A DNA stretch of 8,061 bases from Actinomycetes bacterium (GTDB lineage: Bacteria; Actinomycetota; Acidimicrobiia; Acidimicrobiales; Bog-793), in assembly GCA_021785095.1 (NCBI GenBank), contig JAJYGM010000175.1, positions 2,755-10,815 of the forward strand. The letters run 5' to 3'. Made by a program: the position numbers and the translations under genes. The notes beneath the pieces are model-generated. The model saw only the letters and a list, made by a program, of their open reading frames with translations, did not search any database and was not told the DNA's origin. This document shows, piece after piece, positions 5,709 to 8,061 of the stretch; position 1 is the first letter of the stretch, and every line of letters starts with the position of its first letter.

Positions 5709-6299
5709 ATGTCTGACATGGGCGACCAAAAGACAGTGCTGCACCACTACCTCCAAGAATCGCGCGACGCCCTGGTCTGGAAGCTCGACGGCCTAGACGA
5801 ACGCCAGGCAAGACTGCCCCGAACCCCGACCGGCAACAACCTGCTCGGCGTCATCGAGCACTGACTCGACAGCGAAGCTGGCTACTTCGGGCCCACCTTC
5901 GGACGTGAATTCCCAACACCCGAAGAACTGGTACCAAAGGAGGCGTTCTCCGACGACCCTCAGGCTGAGTGGTATGCCACACAGGAGGAGACCAAGGACG
6001 GGCTGGTAGACCTCTACCGGCGTATCTGGGCCTTCGCGGACCAGACGGTCGCCCAGTTGGCGCTCGACGCACCCGGGCGGGTGCCATGGTGGCGGCCCGG
6101 CCGGCAGGACGTGACCCTACAAAGGATCATGGTTCACGTGATTTATCACATCAGCCGCCACGCGGGTCACGCAGACATCATGCGCGAGCAGCACGACGGA
6201 GCGACGGGCTGGCAGCCGGAGAACACCAACGTCCCCGACGGCTTCGACTGGTCGGCGTATGTAGCCAAGCTGACCGCGCTCGCCGACCGGTTCAAATAG
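5709..6299 (+). pseudogene. DUF664/DinB-like protein with one premature stop
   Basis: From ATG 5709 a protein of 196 codons is open except for TGA at 5862-5864. Before it: MSDMGDQKTVLHHYLQESRD, then ALVWKLDGLDERQARLPRTP and TGNNLLGVIEH, the usual opening of actinobacterial DUF664 proteins (four-helix DinB-like fold). After it, in the same frame: LDSEAGYFGPTFGREFPTPE and much further IYHISRHAGHADIMREQHDG, including the His residues that in this fold bind a metal, ending FDWSAYVAKLTALADRF. So all parts of the fold remain and only one base (for example TGC, TGG or CGA to TGA) separates it from an intact gene. Related proteins are linked to bacillithiol/mycothiol-dependent or stress functions, but the role of this one is unknown. 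A piece could restart downstream, but no good start is seen. Confidence 0.8.
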
Positions 6300-6463
6300 C
6301 AGCAGGGCCAACGATGCCCCAGTCGGCACGGATCTGCACCTTGCGCCGACTTCGTACCACGCCGCCGTGGTGGCGCCATAACGTTGCCGTGAGCCGGCGT
6401 CATGCCCGCACCGTGGCGATCCGGCGAGGCGATGTTCGGGGACGGCAGAGCCTCCGATCCGAC

Positions 6464-6504
6464 CATACACGCCTCATACACGTGTCGTGTATACTACGTG
6501 TATG
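6464..6504 (+). promoter_or_regulatory. vapBC (second) promoter with four-half-site operator
   Basis: Four 8-bp half-sites lie in series with 3-bp spacers: CATACACG (6464-6471), CATACACG (6475-6482), CGTGTATA (6486-6493), CGTGTATG (6497-6504). The first two point one way and the last two the other, so the array is a nested palindrome with an 11-bp period, placing each half-site on the same face of the helix. The -10 box TATACT (6490-6495) lies in the third site and its spacer, and the vapB ATG (6502-6504) is the end of the fourth. Occupation by two VapB dimers or a VapBC hetero-oligomer would block both transcription and the 5' end of the leaderless message. Confidence 0.8.
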
Positions 6505-6714
6505 GGCCGAGTTCGGACCAACATCGAGATTGAGGACACCTACCTCCAAGCCGTCATGGACCGTTACGGTCTCCACACGAAGACGGAGGCTGTCGACCTG
6601 GCCCTCCGCCACCTTGCGGGCCAGCCCATGAGCCGCGAAGAAGCCCTCGCCATGCGTGGGGTGCGCGCAATCGGCAAGCTGCCGGCTGACACCGGTCCCG
6701 CTCGCGTCCGATGA
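6502..6714 (+). CDS. vapB: VapB-family antitoxin (second vapBC)
   Basis: A 70-residue antitoxin. The N-terminus (MGRVRTNIEIEDTYLQAVMD) and the following RYGLHTKTEAVDLALRHLAG make a ribbon-helix-helix domain typical of the VapB family with RTNIEIDDxLLxxAM; the tail (MSREEALAMRGVRAIG and a basic end) is the toxin-binding part. ATG 6502 is preferred over GTG 6487: the -10 TATACT lies between them and ends 6 nt before ATG, and the operator's last half-site runs into this codon. It should bind the four half-sites directly upstream. Its TGA overlaps the vapC ATG by 4 nt. Confidence 0.9.
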   Translation: MGRVRTNIEIEDTYLQAVMDRYGLHTKTEAVDLALRHLAGQPMSREEALAMRGVRAIGKLPADTGPARVR

Positions 6715-7127
6715 TCCTAGCCGACACGTCGGCATGGGTCGAGTACGACCGGGCAACGGGGAGCCCGGTAGACGACCGAGTGACCGAGCTCATCGCTGAT
6801 GACGGCCCACTTGCGACTACGGAGCTGGTGATGATGGAGGTCATGGCAGGGGCCAAGACAGACGGCCGGGAAGAGGACCTGCGCAGATTGCTCTTGCGGT
6901 TCCATCTGCTCCCGTTCGACGCGGCGGCGGACTTCGAGGCAGCGGCGCGCATCTACCGCCTGTGCCGGCGAGTCGGAGTCACGCCGCGGGGCCTGATCGA
7001 CTGCATGATCACGTCGGTCGCGCGCCGGAACCATGCCACGTTGCTCGCCCACGACGCTGACCTCACCCGAGTGGGACGGGTCGTCGGGATCGCGATGGAC
7101 CCCGCTTCTCTCACGCTCGAAATGTGA
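6711..7127 (+). CDS. vapC: VapC-family PIN-domain RNase toxin (second vapBC)
   Basis: A 138-residue PIN-domain ribonuclease. Metal-binding acidic residues are D5 (ILADTSAWVEY), E43 (ELVMMEVMAGA), D97 (PRGLIDCMITSVA) and D115/D117 (LLAHDADLTRVG). The ADTSAWVEYDRATGSPVDDR opening and the GLIDCMI segment match the VapC group paired with RTNIEI-type VapB, as found many times in mycobacteria. It is distinct in sequence from the VapC at 4431, so the two are not a recent duplication. The ATGA overlap with vapB and the absence of a ribosome site point to translational coupling. It appears intact; its RNA target cannot be inferred. Confidence 0.93.
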   Translation: MILADTSAWVEYDRATGSPVDDRVTELIADDGPLATTELVMMEVMAGAKTDGREEDLRRLLLRFHLLPFDAAADFEAAARIYRLCRRVGVTPRGLIDCMITSVARRNHATLLAHDADLTRVGRVVGIAMDPASLTLEM

Positions 7128-7130
7128 CCT

Positions 7131-7164
7131 CGTCCCGGCGTTAGTGGGCAGTGGCACCGGGACG
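7131..7164. terminator. Hairpin between convergent vapC and mazF
   Basis: CGTCCCGG (7131-7138) pairs with CCGGGACG (7157-7164), a perfect 8-bp GC-rich stem with an 18-nt loop; one further base pair is possible inside the loop. It starts 3 nt after the vapC stop and lies 37 nt before the mazF stop of the opposite strand, so it may end transcription from both sides. No U-tract is present on either strand, so an intrinsic terminator is uncertain. Confidence 0.45.
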
Positions 7165-7200
7165 CCAGCTGGGACATAGGGGCATGTTTGGAGTCCGCAC

Positions 7201-7518
7201 TTATCCCAGGCCGAGGACGGTCACGAGCGCTTCGTCGACGCCCCACATCTCCTCATGAGTGAGGTGTCCGACGAGGTCTCCAAGCCTCTGAACATCGACC
7301 GCACCCAGCTGCTCCACCAGCACTCGCGTGACGCTCCCCTCGACATGCGCCTCGGGCCGAAAGGATGCTGGACGCGCACTTCTCGACGTCGGCGCAACGA
7401 TGACGACCGAACGAGGAAGGAGCTCGTTTGCCTGAAGAATGATGCCGTAGCGTTCGCCCTGCTGTTCGTGACCGGCACCACGGAGTAACCGGAACCGGTG
7501 GACGTCACCGCGCAGCAC
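7201..7518 (-). CDS. mazF: MazF/PemK-family endoribonuclease toxin (second mazEF)
   Basis: A 105-residue mRNA interferase. Motifs in order: GDVHRFRL at residues 4-11, GHEQQGERYGIILQ at 16-29 (the family's GHEQxGxRxxVV segment), VVIVAPTSRSA at 38-48 with the conserved Thr-Ser, then VEGSVTRVLVEQLGAVDVQR ending in LG at 59-80, equivalent to the family's VLVDQxRAVDxxRLG. The GTG start overlaps the 3' end of its antitoxin by 14 nt and has GGAGG 6 nt upstream, so unlike the other toxins here it has its own strong ribosome site. It is of a different MazF subgroup from the one at 3755. It appears intact. Confidence 0.92.
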   Translation of the reverse strand: MLRGDVHRFRLLRGAGHEQQGERYGIILQANELLPRSVVIVAPTSRSARPASFRPEAHVEGSVTRVLVEQLGAVDVQRLGDLVGHLTHEEMWGVDEALVTVLGLG

Positions 7519-7810
7519 GTACAGCCTCCATCATCGCCGCCACTGCCAACATCTCGGCGCGGTCCGTGTCGTCCGCTTCCAACGCGGCGACCTCCGCGGC
7601 AAGTTCGCGTCGATGGCGCAACCGACGGGCCGACGTAAGCAACGCCGACCTGATGGCGTCAGACTGGGTGAGCCCCGTGGCTTCCAGCGTCCGCAATGCT
7701 TGCTCTGCATCGTCGTCGAGCCTGACAGAGATCGCCCTTGCCTTGGGTCGAGTGCTGGCGCGGTGGCGCGGCTCGTCGGCTGGGTCCCGACCAGGCCGTT
7801 GAGGTGGCAT
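7505..7810 (-). CDS. mazE: Ribbon-helix-helix antitoxin (second mazEF)
   Basis: A 101-residue antitoxin for the MazF-type toxin downstream. A basic, probably flexible N-terminus (PPQRPGRDPADEPRHRASTR) precedes a ribbon-helix-helix domain at about residues 23-60 (KARAISVRLDDDAEQALRTL, then SDAIRSALLTSARRL). The C-terminal helix is rich in Ala and Glu/Asp (ELAAEVAALEADDTDRAEML, then MEAVRAAR) and would cover the toxin. ATG 7810 is chosen over an earlier in-frame start at 7852 because residues upstream do not fit the family. No -10 box or ribosome site is obvious before it, so the true start could be further in, for example near the ISVRL strand. Confidence 0.82.
   Translation of the reverse strand: MPPQRPGRDPADEPRHRASTRPKARAISVRLDDDAEQALRTLEATGLTQSDAIRSALLTSARRLRHRRELAAEVAALEADDTDRAEMLAVAAMMEAVRAAR
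7525..7529 (-). promoter_or_regulatory. Ribosome binding site of the second mazF
   Basis: GGAGG on the minus strand is followed by CTGTAC and the GTG start (7518-7516). It lies inside the antitoxin gene and fixes the toxin start. It is the only toxin in the window with a well-placed Shine-Dalgarno. Confidence 0.6.
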
Positions 7811-8061
7811 TTCAGCGCACCAACCTGGGACCCGCAGTTGACCGAACAGCATTGCTCGGTTTCCAGCACCCGCCCTTCGAACTGTACGTGCCGTTTTCCG
7901 GCATACAGCTCACCGACGGTCTTCTCAGCATGGCTACGCAGCCGTCTCGTAGACCCGTGCCGCTGCCACCAGATGAGAAGTCACCGCACCTGGGGTCAAG
8001 GACAGCGATACGGGGCAAAGGCAACTGCTTGGCCGCTGCCCATAGCCGGCTCTCGAGTTGT
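7811..8061. other. No confident gene up to the window edge
   Basis: Minus-strand frames are open here but carry no clear family. One reads VGELYAGKRHVQFEGRVLET and then a Cys-rich EQCCSVNCGSQ, running into the antitoxin in another frame, without a start codon. Another, at the very edge, reads QLESRLWAAAKQL. Either may be the tail of an unknown upstream gene. No promoter for the mazEF operon is evident. Confidence 0.4.

Noticed and set aside
5862..5864. TGA as a selenocysteine or recoded codon in the DUF664 gene
   Set aside because: No SECIS-like hairpin is apparent right after the codon, and DUF664 proteins are not known selenoproteins; simple nonsense mutation is enough.
7951..8061. Possible HsdM (type I methyltransferase) N-terminus on the minus strand
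   Set aside because: ESRLWAAAKQL resembles the LESxLWxAADxLR opening of HsdM, but the following residues do not match and the segment sits at the window edge; too short to claim.
1..8061. CRISPR array, tRNA, rRNA, riboswitch or origin
   Set aside because: No regularly spaced repeat series, cloverleaf with a TTC-A arm, rRNA-like stretch, known riboswitch core or iteron set was seen on either strand by eye; the four spaced half-sites at 6464-6504 are an operator, not a CRISPR.

Overview
The window is high-GC DNA (GC-rich third codon positions, GTG/TTG starts, leaderless promoters) and fits an actinobacterium. No rRNA, tRNA or housekeeping gene is present to fix the genus. It reads as accessory, island-like DNA: one insertion sequence, four intact type II toxin-antitoxin (TA) operons, a rifamycin-inactivating Arr gene, and at least five decayed genes.

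Layout. Bases 15-1336 hold a complete-looking ISAzo13-type insertion sequence with terminal inverted repeats, a DDE transposase and a possible 4-bp target duplication (TTAG); it seems to have landed in an unrecognised reading frame. From 1337 to about 1937 no gene can be called with confidence. From 1938 to 2511, minus strand, lies a wreck: a tyrosine recombinase with a frameshift, cut off just after its first catalytic Arg and joined to a scrap of a HepT-type toxin. Divergently, 2640-2762 is the N-terminal stub of a BrnT-like protein behind a perfect palindrome. Bases 2994-3276 hold a multiply broken minimal nucleotidyltransferase. Then follow intact mazEF (3522-4084), intact vapBC (4246-4844), arr (5082-5522) with an in-frame 15-bp tandem duplication, a DUF664/DinB-like gene with one nonsense codon (5709-6299), a second vapBC (6502-7127), and, convergent with it, a second mazEF on the minus strand (7201-7810). 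The last 250 bases hold nothing certain.

How it works together. The TA operons share one plan: antitoxin first, toxin overlapping it by 4-14 nt (translational coupling), so each can be autoregulated and addictive. In three of the four TA operons (not mazEF2), and in the transposase, a -10 hexamer ends exactly 6 nt before the start codon, which predicts leaderless mRNAs; in two of them a palindromic operator covers both the -10 box and the start codon. TA modules flanking arr and the decayed genes suggest that the region gathers mobile or selfish modules and is held against deletion by the TA operons. I see no clearly new system; the most notable items are the four-half-site vapBC operator, the TA density, the Arr duplication and the recombinase-HepT junction.
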